Numbered from the stretch's first letter, positions 35,001 to 47,349 are shown. The stretch: 64,000 nucleotides of DNA from Datisca glomerata (GCA_003255025.1 QANY01008723.1:868001-932000), one strand, 5' to 3'. The notes: generated from the letters alone by a model not told the origin. A program made the numbers and translations.

Positions 35001-35399
35001 TTATTTTTTGAAAATTATGTATTATTATAAAATGAAAAGGTTAAGTTTCAAATTTCAATATGTAGTTTCAAACTTTTTAGCTGATATGCTCGATTTAACA
35101 GTAGAATCCAACCTTAAGGGTTATACGTGTTCGTCGAACTGATGAATAAGATTCACCGACCATCATAACATCACGACATTTAATTATATTTGATGAAAAA
35201 CCATCTTGCTCGATACTTGTCACAAAAGTACAACAACATTATCAATGACAACTTTTATCGAGTTTTATAATTAAGTGTTCAATTGTTTCAAAAATCCCTA
35301 ATTTCACATATTAAGTGAGTATCATTGAATGTTTGCATTGAAATAATGAGTTTTTTTTCTATTTTTATCAATGATTTTTCCGGTGTATGGTAAATAATT

Positions 35400-35640
35400 A
35401 TAAAAATATCAATTTTAAGGAAAATTGTGATGAATGGCGATTAGAGCCATATAAATGGTTATTAGGAGTAAAAAAGTGGCGAGTGGGAGGGAAACTAGCG
35501 ATCGCCTATTTGTACATGGCATTTGGGGACTGAAAACAGGTGATTGGAGGCATAAAACTAGCGCTTGGTTTTGATGATGCGATTAGCACCTTCAGGATGG
35601 CGTTTAGGAGCTAAAAATAGGTGATTCGCCTATTAGGTTT
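35400..35640. repeat. Degenerate GCGATTGGAG-type short repeats
   Basis: Words of the type ggcgattagagccat, gcgatcgcctattt, ggtgattggaggcataaaac and ggcgtttaggagctaaaaat recur about every 40-50 bp with much drift. No gene is visible. Confidence 0.4.
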
Positions 35641-35684
35641 TAGGTGTCACAAAATACGTAATGATGTACAACGAATTCTTCAGG

Positions 35685-36575
35685 GGTTCACCAAAATTAA
35701 AAATTCTTTTTTTTGTGAAACCGAGTACATAATTGGTGAAACCCAATACGTATTCGATGAACCCCTCCAAGAATTATTATTTTATACGTATTTGGTGAAC
35801 TCCACTATGTAATTGGTGAACTCCAGTAAGTATTTGCTGAACTCCTGTACGTAATTGATGAATCCCAATACATATTTGGTGAACCCCTCTAAGAATTATT
35901 ATTTTATACGTAATTTGTGAACTCCGGTATGTAATTGGTGAATCCCAGTACGTATTTGATGAACCCCTACAAGAATCATTATTTTGTACGTATTTTGTGA
36001 ACCTCACTACGTAATTGGTGAACCCTAGTACGTAATTGGTGAACCCAGTACATATTTGGTGAACCATTCCAAGAATTATTATTTTGTACGTATTTGGTGA
36101 ACCCCACTATATAATTGGTGAACCACACTACATACTTGGTGAACCCCAATACGTATTTGGTGAACCCTAGTATGTATTTGATGAACCCCTTTAAGAATTA
36201 TTATTTTGTACGTAATTGGTGAACCCGAGTACGTATTTGGTGAACCCTTCCAAGAATTATTATTTTGTACGTATTTGGTGAACTCCAGTAGGTAATTGTG
36301 AACCCCACTACGTATTTGGTGAACTCCTCCAATAATTATTGTTTTGTACGTAATTTGTGAATCTCACTATGTATTTGATGAACCCCTCCAAGAATTATTA
36401 TTTTGTATGTATTTGATGAACCCCAATACGTATTTGATGAACCCCAATACATATTTGATGAACCCCAATACGTATTTGATGAATCCCAATACGTATTTGA
36501 TGAATCTCTCCAAAAATTATTAATTTGTATGTACTTAGTGAACTGCAGTACGTGTTTAGTGAACCGGTCTAAAAA
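35685..36575. repeat. Minisatellite with a 20-21 bp unit
   Basis: About 40 copies of tacgtatttggtgaacccca and variants (tacgtaattggtgaaccc) in direct orientation. Another unit, ctccaagaattattattttg, also 20 bp, interrupts the array at about 35768, 35889, 35969, 36069, 36191, 36251, 36332 and 36389. The gaps are roughly multiples of 20 bp, so this is a higher-order pattern. Where the unit is 21 bp the plus frame reads YVFDEPQ repeats (36403-36510). This is a repeat by-product. Confidence 0.92.
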
Positions 36576-36599
36576 AATCTGTTACCTACTAGATTTTGT

Positions 36600-38360
36600 G
36601 TGACCCAAATTACTTTAAAAGCAATCTAAATGTCACAATTGCGCAACATGAATGTTGAGAAATTATTCCTGGGTATTATAATAGGTTCCCTAAAATAGAA
36701 CTCAGTGCTGTACAATTGGCAGTGTATAAACGAAGCAACAAAATTGTGTAAACCACTTATTACAGAAAACAAAAAAGTGAAATTTTGTCCCAAATATTAT
36801 AACATATAATTAATTCAAGCAGTAAATAAAATAACTACAAAATGATAACTATGAATAAGGAAAACAAATAAATTGATCCAATATTCTATGATGGTGCAGA
36901 ATTACGAAGAGAATATATACTGTCTATGGAAAAATTAAATCGAAACAGAAAAATAATAAAATTCCACAACACTGCAGACTTATTAGTTCGTTTAAAGATA
37001 ATTCTGAATTAAATATCAATAGACACGAAAAATTGTAAGCAGATTATATAATAAATTCGTCTTAAGAATGTTAGTACCTACAAATGAAAAGAGATAGAAA
37101 ACTTAAAGATTTTGTAGTTAGTCAAATAAAATGATGATCTGAATCTAGTGCGGAAACACTCCTCTTAAGACAAATTCATTACCCTTACAAGTGCTCAAGG
37201 TGTTGAGTAATCGTCTCCCAAGATAAGACGAATCTTTCGTTCCTACAGAAGTAACACTCCAATCGATAGGAACCAACGAACGTAATTTTATCTTATAATC
37301 GCACACAACAGACCCAAATGCAAGAGAGTATGACTATATGTACGAAGAATGTATTGTGTATGTTATTGCAACAAGTAACCACTATATATCGATCGGTTCG
37401 TGGCCATTCGAATCAACATTTGATTACTTTTGACAATGTTATGAAGAGATACGATAATCGAAGATGTATAAGTCAAATATCATGTCTTTCCAAAAAATTA
37501 TAAGAAACTCTCACTCAAATTTCTTATCTATTCAAGTGGGTAAATTTTGAGACAAATTTTCTATTTCATTACCTAATGGTTATGATAACTTGTTATCTCA
37601 CGTTACTTTTCATAAGATATATAAAGTGTTTGCACTCGATCCACTATTCAGAGTATGGGTACCATTAGTTGAGTTTAAACGTGTTGATATATGACTTAGT
37701 TTAAATTGAAAGATTAAAACAACAACAATTTATAATTTTTTTTTCGAAATTTTGTAATATAGAAGTGATTGTAAACTATCAAATATTGATGTTATCAATA
37801 TAAAAATTAGTTTTATATTTTATATCTTGACACCTCAAAGTACTGGTTCCACCCCTATTTTGGGGTGTAAATTGGTGTCAAAGTCATTAGTGAATAGACG
37901 ACAGACTTACGAGGGTCAACTTAATAGAATGACTTTAGCTTCTAATCCTATAGTAAACTTAGATGCATGTTTATTCATATGGAGGTTTTCTGTCGTCAAA
38001 ATATTGTTACAGTTTCAAATATTATTTTTCCCCTAATTAGCCAAAGCAAACCAAGACTCTCAAGGCGTCTGTAGAAGGCATAAATTTGAGAACGAAATGA
38101 TAATTAAAGACATACATTCTTTTAGATAAAACACTAGGCAATCATCAGCAACATCACCCTATCATTCCCTATTGGTCTAATTGTATTAATTAGAAACATA
38201 TTAGAACACCAAATCACCTATTACTTCCAAAATCTTACAACCAAATGCAACACACACAATAACAAAGAGAGTAGCAGACCGTCTAAAAAAAGAGTAGTAA
38301 CTGCTTAAGTAGTAAATAATCGGACCAGGAGCGCTTGATTCCCCTTGCAGAAACTAGACT
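36600..38360. other. Region without a recognisable gene; possible Copia LTR piece at 37140-37320
   Basis: AT-rich DNA without family motifs. On the minus strand 37320-37140 reads like the body of a Copia LTR (gggagacgattactcaacac, then aggagtgtttccgcactaga), but no second copy or TSD is seen. Resemblance only. Confidence 0.3.
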
Positions 38361-38368
38361 TCCATTCA

Positions 38369-38515
38369 TTAATCTTCACCTGAGAGAGAGGTCTCTAAGT
38401 TCTCAAAAAGCCACCTCCAATGGCTACACATTTGAGCAAAATCCTCAATACTTTCATCCCTCGAACGGAAAATCTTTGACATGCGAAATATTACAAAACT
38501 GAACCCAGCAAACAT
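38369..38515 (-). CDS. Possible small gene, 48-codon protein of unknown function
   Basis: An ATG at 38515 opens 48 codons to TAA at 38371-38369. The product has a hydrophobic start, MFAGFSFVIFRMSKIFRSRD, then ESIEDFAQMCSHWRWLFENL and an acidic end, ETSLSGED. Upstream on the minus strand is a convincing plant gene front: a TATA-like ataaataaagg near 38912-38922 and a long CT-rich leader (38755-38790). The context argues for a transcribed gene. The peptide itself I do not recognise, and it may be one exon of something longer. No similarity to any transposon domain is seen. Confidence 0.35.
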   Translation of the reverse strand: MFAGFSFVIFRMSKIFRSRDESIEDFAQMCSHWRWLFENLETSLSGED

Positions 38516-38909
38516 AGTCAAAATTCAATCTTTAGCTAGACCAAGTGAAAGAAGAGAGAGTATAATTCGGATAGTCAGATGATAAAATGATACGTCCATA
38601 AAAATTCACATACAATATACATATATGTGCATATATATAGGTAAATAGGTTAATAGGAGATGTTGAAATTGATATTGTTGAGCACGCATACTGTAGAAAT
38701 TCGTATATATTCCCGCATGCATGTTTCTCTTTAATGTACAGTGGTAAGGGCACGTTTCCACAGGAAGAAAAAGAAAAGAAAAGAAAAGGGAGATGGAAAG
38801 AGATGGAAAAGTGGAGGGCTCTGTGTGTTTTGAGAATGAGGGCAAAAGCATATGGTGTCCTAAAGGTGGGGCTGTGCTTCTCTTAAAGCTAATCCTTTCA
38901 TAAAAGGGC

Positions 38910-38922
38910 CTTTATTTATGTA
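38910..38922 (-). promoter_or_regulatory. TATA-like element upstream of the small ORF
   Basis: Minus strand cataaataaaggc, followed 120-150 bp downstream by a pyrimidine-rich tract (tcccttttcttttcttttct). This order is typical of plant core promoters and leaders. Transcription is not shown by the sequence. Confidence 0.35.
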
Positions 38923-38924
38923 GT

Positions 38925-40155
38925 TTGAATTTTTGGCACCTCTTTCTTTTTCTCTTTTGGTCGGTTTGTATCACTAAAGATTTTTCATTTTTAATCTCTT
39001 GCTTCTCGGCTTTATGTATATGTTTATATGTTCTATGTACGTGTTTAGTTTATAATCTTTAGTCGCATAAAATACACTTTCTACTGTGACCGTTGCGATT
39101 GACAATATCGAGTGGATTGATATTATCAAATATGTGAGCGTCATGTGTGACCCTTTCTAAAACTTAACACAATTCATTTAGAGATTAAGTCGACAACAAT
39201 TAAAAACTTTGGAGAGTGAAAAATAAAACTGCACAACAACAAGATTTGACAACTCACATCATTCCCAATTAGGCCATTATATGTTATTGTAGAAGAGTGT
39301 CAAGGACCAAGATACAAATTATCAACGGTAAAATGAAATAGGCTTACCTAAATACAATAGAATATGGTTAGAATGTAAAAGCACCGTTATATTTTGATTG
39401 TTTAATGGATTTGAAGAAAAGAAATAGGTGAGAAAGAGACACAGAGAGAGATCAGAGGGAGATCAGAAGGGCTGAAGCTCGTGAATGAGGGAGAAGGGCT
39501 GAAGTTGTATGCTTGGAATGAAAATACCCCTCGATTTAGAGGGATATCAAGATACCCTCCATTAAGGGTATCTTGAACATTCCAACAATCTTTTAACCTT
39601 CAAAAATATCAAACCAAACAAGGACATATTGTAAATACCTCATATTTGTAGCACATCCCTCAACATACCTCCATACCAAACAAGCCCTAAGATTTTAGTA
39701 ACAACAACACATTAGGTTTCGTGATACTTATATTTCTCTTATTGATAATATGTTGACTTTCATGTTCTTTCGTAAATTCAGGCTCTTCTTAATTATTGCG
39801 TTGAGATGTAAGAGTCAATGGAATATCTCATGTTGCAACCCTCAACAATTCTCGCATTCTGTTATGTTCCTAGGATCCAACAACTGCGAACAAAGTTTTG
39901 TCTGCTGTCCCTGTTGGCGAGACCCCTCATTTGCTTTCGTTCACTCCTTGTATTTAGTCACAGCCATTTATCGTAGATTAAGCGAATCATATCACTCTTT
40001 CATATGTCATTCCCACATCCTGAAACACATCTAATGCTCTTCACATTCCCACACGTGTTATGCTCTTATAAGCTTAGTGAAACGACACATTTATATTTAC
40101 TAAATAGGAAAAGATATATAGTAAAGGTAAAAGAGACAAACTCAAACAAACATTT
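38925..40155. other. Intergenic DNA, possible MITE end near 39680
   Basis: No gene is seen. The sequence catatttgtagcacatccct followed by accaaacaagccctaag (39675-39691) resembles termini of small hAT- or PIF-like elements (CTTAGGGCTTGTTTGGT). The other end was not identified. Confidence 0.3.
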
Positions 40156-40159
40156 ATGA

Positions 40160-40520
40160 GGCAGTTTCGTATCAGAAATCTAAAATTACCATTATAATTA
40201 AATTGGTAGCAATTGAATTTGTGGTAGCTGAATTGATAACAAAATATGATTGATATGTATGGTTGGTTGTGATACTGTATAAAACAATTGATGATAATTT
40301 AGAATTGATATAATTAACTCTTCAGGATTGTTTTATCATAGTCATTCTAGATTGCTTTCATTTTTAAAAAAATTTAGTTGTCTTTTCAGAAGGTAAATTA
40401 TGATTACCTGAAAAATAGAATTATTGTCTAATTTAAAAATCATTCTAACAAAATAAGGTAATTTAATTATGAGAGGATTTCAAGAGGATTGAAATCCTAA
40501 TTAACCTCTACGAAACTGCC
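40160..40520. mobile_element. MITE with 12-bp terminal inverted repeats
   Basis: Starts GGCAGTTTCGTA at 40160 and ends TACGAAACTGCC at 40520, a perfect 12-bp inverted repeat around 361 bp of AT-rich non-coding DNA. I see no clear target duplication (flanks tttatga and aatatct), so the superfamily is not assigned. Confidence 0.6.
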
Positions 40521-41071
40521 AATATCTGTAATAGAAGTAAAAAAATAAAAATGATAAAAAAAGTCACTTTCTAGCGTGAGCTGTAAAAATGATCAGAAAT
40601 TTTTTCTTTTTATAAAAACGACCAAAAATGACTGCGGTAACATATTTAGTTACAAAAATTACACAGATATATTTAAATTAGTTATGTTGTACATATGCAA
40701 TATAATAACTAAATTATTTACTTCGGCCAAGTTTTACAAAAAAAAAATTAATCAAACATTTTTACAATCAACTTCTGTTTGGGTCATTTTCATAATTCTA
40801 CCTAAAAAATCTAAGGTGACATGAGATCCGTTAGTGTTACCGTAGGTCTGTAAACATTTGTAAGGTGTATGCAAGGAAAATTTTTTACAAGCGAGAAATA
40901 ATGAAATATGAGAGAGACTTAACAAATATAATTATGATTATTTATTCAGAATTGATTTTAGTGTTACATAACCCTCATTTATAGGATCTCAATTTATTAT
41001 ACAGAATCTGGTACACTTTATCTATTTACAATTAAAAATGTGATCAGAGAAATATTCTCCTTTGACTTAGT

Positions 41072-41800
41072 CACTACTAGAACTTTTCCTTTAACGACGG
41101 TAGGTAAAATAGATAGACGACGGTTCCATTTTCTAATCGTCAAAGTGGTTTTGCATGCACGATGGTAAATGTTTAAAACGTCGCAAAAACTTATCTAATT
41201 ATTTTTCATGAGAGTAAAATTATCAACCGTGGGAAGAGAAATTGATATTTTACGACTACAATTATAAAGTGTCATAATTCATTTACGACAGGTTTGTTTT
41301 ATAACGTCGTGAAACAAACGTGGTTGAAATGAAAAACAAAGAAGCCGAGAGTAGCCGAGAGAAGAAACCATGCCCTTGCCTCTCATGTGCTTTGCCTCTT
41401 GCGATCGTCACCACCTCGCCGTCGCTATCCGTTTGCCATTGTCAGATGAAGGTGAGCATCACCTCTATCGCTTCTCTCAGCAAATGTCTCTCTTAGACAA
41501 AGAGAAGTCTATTCCAGCCCCACTCTTTCTCTCTTCTTTTTTCTTGTTTATGGTTTTGGATGTTTTAGACTTAAATTTGTATCCCTCATAGTTTTTGAGA
41601 GTGAGAGAGAGAGAGAGAGGTGCTCTCACACTCCTCTCCTTGTAATCCTTCATAGTTGTCGTCAATCATTTTAAGTTTTACGACATCATATAAAAATAAC
41701 ACCACCTTTATCCCTGTAAGCACTATGGTAGGGTTAACCAATGACGACTTTTATTGAAAATACCCTCATTGAAAAGATGATGTCTTACGATGATTTTTTT
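41072..41800 (+). mobile_element. CACTA-like left terminus with subterminal ACGACG words
   Basis: Starts CACTACTAGAACTTTTCC and continues with repeated acgacgg, acgtcg and cgtcgtgaaac motifs, as in CACTA subterminal regions. A short plus-strand frame (41370-41591) shows no known domain. No GTAGTG right end with a matching duplication was found downstream, so this is a one-ended or truncated copy, apparently inserted at the edge of the lower LTR of the Tat element. Confidence 0.5.
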
Positions 41801-42174
41801 CGCTGAGATTGCTCTGTTATAAACCGTGCGTGTTTTGCGAGGCACGTGCTATCTTATTTTTCTTCTACCCTATTAATTTGAATTTATTCGCATCCATTTT
41901 TACGGTTCACCTTTTTAGGCATATCACACGTGTCGGTGTGAAGTGATAGGGAGATGGCATCCTGGCTTATCTGACCACAGACGCCTCATTACGATTAGTT
42001 GCTCACATCCATCAGTCAAGGGATGCGTCCGTTCAAATTCTATTTCAATTTTCTATCACTTCCGCACCGTTAAAAAGTTTGATTCCTCCTTTACTTCACT
42101 TTTGCGTTTTTGTTAGTCTTCTTCTTCGTAAGTTCTTCTTCTCCTATTTTCTTTCTTCTCTTTTGCGTTTAGCC

Positions 42175-44103
42175 ATGTTTGAGTCCATTTTCTCCCCTTC
42201 CATTACTAGAGTAAGAAACTCTAGTGAGTTTAACGAGTTTACAAGGGTTTATGCTCATGCTTTCCCAAATCATGTCCATTGTGCCTTAGGTGAAAACGGC
42301 GTTACCTTTCCCTATAGACCTCTTGGAGAAATCGCCTTCCACCCTATGTACATAGCTCTAAGGTTTAGGTTCACTAGGTCACCGTTGTTTCAAGAATTCT
42401 TTAACCACTACAATCTTGCCCCATGCTAGTTCACTCTGAATACCTATAGGGTTCTACTATGTTTTGAGTCAATGAATAGGCTTTTGATTTAAACATGGTA
42501 TTTTTAGATAGGATTGCCTATATGGTCAAATCTAGAAGAGGAAACTACTATGTTTTCCCAGAAATGATAAAAGGGGAGGGGTAATAAAAAATCTCCGCAA
42601 GGGAGACATAGGATGGACATAAAAGTTATTTTGGTTTGAAGAGAATGTGGCGGTGATGGCCGCTGGAAAATGCCTTAAAAATAGGAAACTTTCAGTAAGT
42701 GTCCTTGCCTAAGCCCCATTCTATCTCTTCCTCTGTTTTCATTCTTTCTTTTTTTTCTTTACTATTATGCTTTTCATAACAGATTCCTATTTCTCTCTGT
42801 TTTTACAGTAAACATAGTAACATGAATCCTTACTTCAGGTAGGAGAACATTACATGTAGCACATCTATCATTCGCCAATCCATGATTGGAACTCATTCTT
42901 AGACCCAACTAGAAGAGTTGTTTTTACCAGGTCCAGTCCATTCTCGTTGCCGTCCTCATTCCTCGTTTTTCTATTACTTCACCATCCCACGAAGAGGTTA
43001 CTGTAGAGGAAGGTTCTTTGAGTGATTCAGATGATTCTCTGGATAGTGAAACTATTCAAATTGATTGTTATCAAAGGATGAGGATGCTACCCACAATGGC
43101 TAGTGGTTCTAAACAGCGAAGCATTCGTCAATGGATAGAAGCGTCATCTTCCCGTCCTGCTCTTCCCGCTGCCCAAGAGGTAATCGCATTCTATCCTCTG
43201 TATTCTTCTCGCACTCATCCTCTGGTGGTTATTATACTAGATTCGATGTCCACGAGTCCTCCCGCTTCTACCCTGGTGGAGGGGGGACTCCGTTAGATAC
43301 TGAAGGAGAGATGGGAGAAGCTTCTCCATGGAGCTTTAGATTCTTCCATGAGGCTCTATAGATTCCCACTTCAGTTTGCTCCTGGAAGATCCACTTGCAT
43401 CCCACACTCTGGTGCATGCAATTACCTCTGAACGCGACTCGTCCATGCTTAAGCACATGGAGATAAGGGCCCTTCAATCTTCTATGAGCCATGACCTCAC
43501 TAAGGTAAAATACTTACCGTTTACTTTCACTTTCCTCTTTATTTTTTAAACTCTTTCTCGCTTACTTCTGCTTCTTTCATATAGGTCATTCTATGCTACA
43601 ATTCACTTCTAGAGTACATATCTCATGTCAATGCTACAATCGGAGCCTACTACCAGGAGCGAGAATATGCCCACGCTCATATTGTCAAGTTGCAAGCGGA
43701 GGCTGCGGCTAGGCAGGCAGAAATGGAGGCCTTGAGGACGGTAGAGATTGACCTTCAGGCAGCTGCTGGGAAGCAAGAGGGAGAGATTGACTCTCTTAGA
43801 GATGGAGTCTTTAAGATTTTTGAAAGCTTAAAGAATGTTAAGGTCGAGAAGGATCTCGCTTTAAGAGAGAAAGAGCTGGAGGCGAAAATGTTTTACCAAG
43901 CTAAGTTTGACTTAGCAGAAGTTGAAGTCTATAGTTTAGGTTATCGTGACACCATGCGTTAGACTCCACCTTGTCGTGCCTTAACTGAAGAAGCTCCAAC
44001 TCCTCTCACTATCCCTGTACTTCCTCCCGCTCAAGCCTCAATTGAAGCCTCGAATGTTGCCCCAGTTGTTAACATCCAAGAGCACATTACCATTGATGAA
44101 TGA
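42175..44103 (+). pseudogene. Antisense ORF (aORF) of the Tat element
   Basis: From ATG 42175 the frame reads MFESIFSPSITRVRNSSEF, HCALGENGVTFPYRPLGEI and FRFTRSPLFQEFFNHYNLAP, then TAG at 42427 where a Gln codon fits, then FTLNTYRVLLCFESMNRLL. This is the N-terminal form of the 'putative gypsy type transposon' family (Transposase_28). Further exons or frames give an acidic segment (43018-43110) and a long coiled coil (43630-43960: HIVKLQAEAAARQAEMEALR, then GEIDSLRDGVFKIFESLKNV) and end at TGA 44101-44103. A second stop interrupts near 43961. Gene function is unknown. It is convergent with the retrotransposon genes. Confidence 0.65.
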
Positions 44104-45600
44104 ACTTTTCTTTTCTCGTTATTTTTGTAATTTTCTTTACTTACATTGTTTTCCTCTTCTTTTGTTTTGTAATTTGTCAAATCTAATGAAAAGTGCTTTT
44201 CCTTTATAAGGTTTTTTCTACCTCTATTTTCTTTACGGGTTTAATCTAAAATTTGTTAACTTGAATTTTCTTACTCTGAAAGTTTCTATCAGAATGTACT
44301 TTCCCACTTTGGGAAATATCTTCCCAAAGGGTTTCATAGCCCTTACTTTTTCTACTTAGAAATCTATGTTTGAATTCAAGGGGCATTTAAGTAGAAACCA
44401 TTTTGAAACACTTGAGAAAATTTCCAATTGAAAGACTTTCTAAGTGAGCTCTATTAAAAAATACTTAAGAAAACTTTTTCTTTAAATCTTAAGAAAGATT
44501 TTCCAAGGAGGAGTTTGTTTAAGAATAACTCGAAAATATTTACTTTTCAAAATGAAATCCCTCCTGGACCGTTCAGAAATACTTAGAAACAATTTATTTG
44601 ATTTCTCGAGCGAAATTCGTTCCAGGCTACTTAAAATGTTTACTTTTGACTTTCTAAGTGAAGTACATGGTGGACCACTTGAAAATTTTTATTCATCGAT
44701 CTAAAATGTTTTCGTTTATGCTTTTTATGATTCCTCCCATTGAGGGAGTTGTTCTTCGTAATAGCTTAGGCTCATTGTAGAGCTTAGGATATTTCTGTTT
44801 CCTTCTGAGACTTTTTGTCCATTGTAGGACATTTAGTACCCAAGGACTTGAATTCGCTTTGGAACTAGGGGCTCAATTTCCATTTGAGAACTAATTCCTT
44901 TTGTAGGGTGTTTAGCTCCCAAAGACTTAAGTTCATTTTCAGAACCTATGGGCCCTATTTATTTCTAAGAACCCACATCCGTTGTAAGATATTTAGCTCT
45001 CAAGGACATAAATCATTTTCTAAACTCAGGGGCCCTATTTCCTTTTGAGAACTCACATTCGTTGTAGGATGTTTAGCTTCCAAGCACTTAGGTTCATTTT
45101 CTAAACTCAAGGGGCCTATTTCCTTTTGAGAACTCACATCCGTTGTAGGACGTTTAGCTCACAAGGACTTACGTTCATTTTCTTAACTCAAGCACCGTAT
45201 TTCTTTTCAAGAACTCACATCCAATGTAGGAAGTTTAGCTCCCATTGACTCAAATTTATTTTCAAAACTTAGGGACCTTATTTCCTTTTGTTCATATAAA
45301 AAAAGTAAACGACCATTAGTTTTTATTTGAAAAACCCTTAACAAAAAAATGAGATATAGTAATCTTTATTATGAAAAGAAATAGAGAAGGATCATACATA
45401 GTACTTATGTAAGTGAAAAGCATTTCATAGCTTGGACAATTTATTACCATTATATGGCATCAAGTGGTAATATATGTTTCCCCGATTGTTTTGACAATGA
45501 AAGGCTCTTCCTAATTTAGACCTAGCTTTCCTTCGTTTGTCTGGAATATTTTTTTAGCACAAGCTCCCCAACTTGGAATTCTCATTTTTTTCAGCCAGAT
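44104..45600. repeat. Non-coding spacer of the Tat element with about 80-bp repeats
   Basis: From about 44780 to 45290 a unit recurs about every 80-90 bp with words gttgtaggacgtttagctc, aaggacttaggttcattttc and ctatttccttttgagaactc. 44270-44700 has a looser repeat around gaaagtttctaagtgaa. No gene is seen. Confidence 0.7.
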
Positions 45601-45621
45601 TTGTGCAGCTTCTCATCTTTC

Positions 45622-46400
45622 TTATAAAAGATCGAAATTTCCTCCCATCCTTTCTAGATTCGACATTTCATAAATGCTGGACCTTATCATTTGGCAACCT
45701 ATCTCAGCTGGTATGAAAGCTTCATCTCCATACGTGATGGAAAAATGTGTCTCACTTATTGGTTCTCTAGTGCAGTTCTGTAAGCCCATAATACTAATGG
45801 AAATTCTTCCACTCATTTTACCTTAGCGGATTCTAGTCGCTTCTTTAGACTTTTAAGTATTATTCTGTTTGACCTATTTACTTGTTCGTTTCCTTGGTGA
45901 TAGTAGGGTGTAGAAAGTCTATTCTTTATCGAAGGCCTTCGCAAAACGTTTTGACTAGACTTCCCATAAACTGCAATCTTTTGTTAGAGACTACTGCCTA
46001 AGAAATTTAGTACCTGTATATGATATTTTTCAATAAGAATTATTCTACCTCTTCCTCTCATACCCTGGCTAAGGCTTCCACACTTAGTGAAATAATTAGT
46101 AGCTACAAGCATGAATCTTTTTTTAGCGCGAACCATTGGGAGTCGTCCCATTATATCTAGTCCCCACTAGCTCACCAAAGTTTTCAGTTGTTCTTGAGCC
46201 ATTTTGGGAACGGGGCATAGCATTGGCACTTGACGCATTTTTTGACAAACAACTTTGCTTCTTTGTGCATTTTAGGTCAGCAGTATCTTGTTTGCTAGGG
46301 ATCTTCTGCCAACAAGATTTTCACATATTCCTTCATGTATTTTAGATAACACATACTTCGTTTTCATTTGCTTGAGACATTTGACATTGGGCCTAGAAAA
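45622..46400 (-). pseudogene. Integrase of the Tat element
   Basis: Minus-strand frames give GRLPMVRAKKRFMLVATNYF (about 46140-46080), TPYYHQGNEQVN (about 45905) and a C-terminal part at 45816-45622 (ETHFSITYGDEAFIPAEIG). The enzyme would insert element cDNA. The first core Asp is Asn (VATNYF for VATDYF) and the Glu of GQVE is Asn (EQVN), so two residues of the D,D-35-E triad are lost. Confidence 0.7.
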
Positions 46401-46800
46401 AGATCTTTAATGTAGGCTTCCTTCTATTAATGAGGATCTAGCACTTCGTTGCTGAAACTTTCAGACTTCTGTTTTATCACTTGGAAGATCATCCTTTAGA
46501 AGATAACAGATGATATCTTCCTGCCAGTCCCATTCTTGATTTCTTGTTCCTATTTAAGCTTCAATTTGTCTAGGTTGTCGGGTACTGGGCTGATTAATGA
46601 ATTCCACAAAAATGTTCCTTTTGTATGGGAGTTGCACTGAAAATCCCAAGTAGGGTAAGGCGTCTACTCTGGAGTTTTCTATCCTCGGTATCTATTTAAC
46701 CCCATACCCCTTGAATAACAATAACATTTATTTTGGCCGATGTAAGAATTCCGCCATCCTGGTGTTTTTTGAATTATATTTTAATGAAACTTGGTTAGTA

Positions 46801-47340
46801 TTAACATGGAATCACAATAGATTTTGATTTTTTTGCCCCTAATTCGCAAACTAAATGGATTCCAAATAGTAGAACTTCATATTCAACTTTATTATTGGAT
46901 GCTTTGAAACTAAATGATAATGCTTGTTCAAATATTTCACCTTGTGGGCCCTGAATGACTACTCTTGCTCCCACACCCCGGTGATTGGAAGCTCTATCAA
47001 CATACAGAGTCCAAAACTCTTCTTCATATTCCAATGTGATTGAGTGAGGTTGGCCTACACACGTATGTGAATTTGGTATGAAATCTGCTAGTACTTGACT
47101 TTTGATGGAAATTCTAGGTGTGTAGCGGATGTCGTACTCCCCTAGTTCAATTGCCCACTTGACGAACATTCCAGTCATCTCCAAAGAACGTAACAAGTTT
47201 CTTATGGGAAATTTTGTTATCACATTGATTGTATATGTTTTAAAGTATGGACTTAGTTTTCTTTCCACGATGGCCAACGCGAGCACCAATTTTTCCATCC
47301 TTTTGTATCTTGTTTCAGCGGCTACATGACTTTTTCTCAT
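46801..47340 (-). pseudogene. RNase H domain (with RT connection) of the Tat element
   Basis: A 179-codon open stretch: AAETRYKRMEKLVLALAIVE, FVKWAIELGEYDIRYTPRIS, LADFIP, then the RNase H fold with WTLYVDRASNHRGVGARVVI, SFKASNNKVEYEVLLFGIHL and ELGAKKSK. It would remove RNA from the RNA-DNA hybrid. The expected YVDGAS reads YVDRAS and NEAEYEAL reads NKVEYEVL, so the usual Glu of the active site is not in place (Lys-Val-Glu instead). Confidence 0.85.
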
Positions 47341-47349
47341 GAAATATAT

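Noticed and set aside
35777..36067. 96-codon minus-strand frame with HQICTGFTNYV-type repeats
   Set aside because: By-product of the 20-bp minisatellite read on the other strand.
38320..38350. A miR166-like string: tcggaccagg then cttgattcccc
   Set aside because: A 4-base insertion and a mismatch split the mature sequence, and no complementary star arm lies within 150 bp upstream or downstream. Probably chance.
41370..41591. 73-codon frame after the CACTA-like end
   Set aside because: No recognisable motif, overlaps an antisense frame of similar length, and lies in transposon subterminal DNA.
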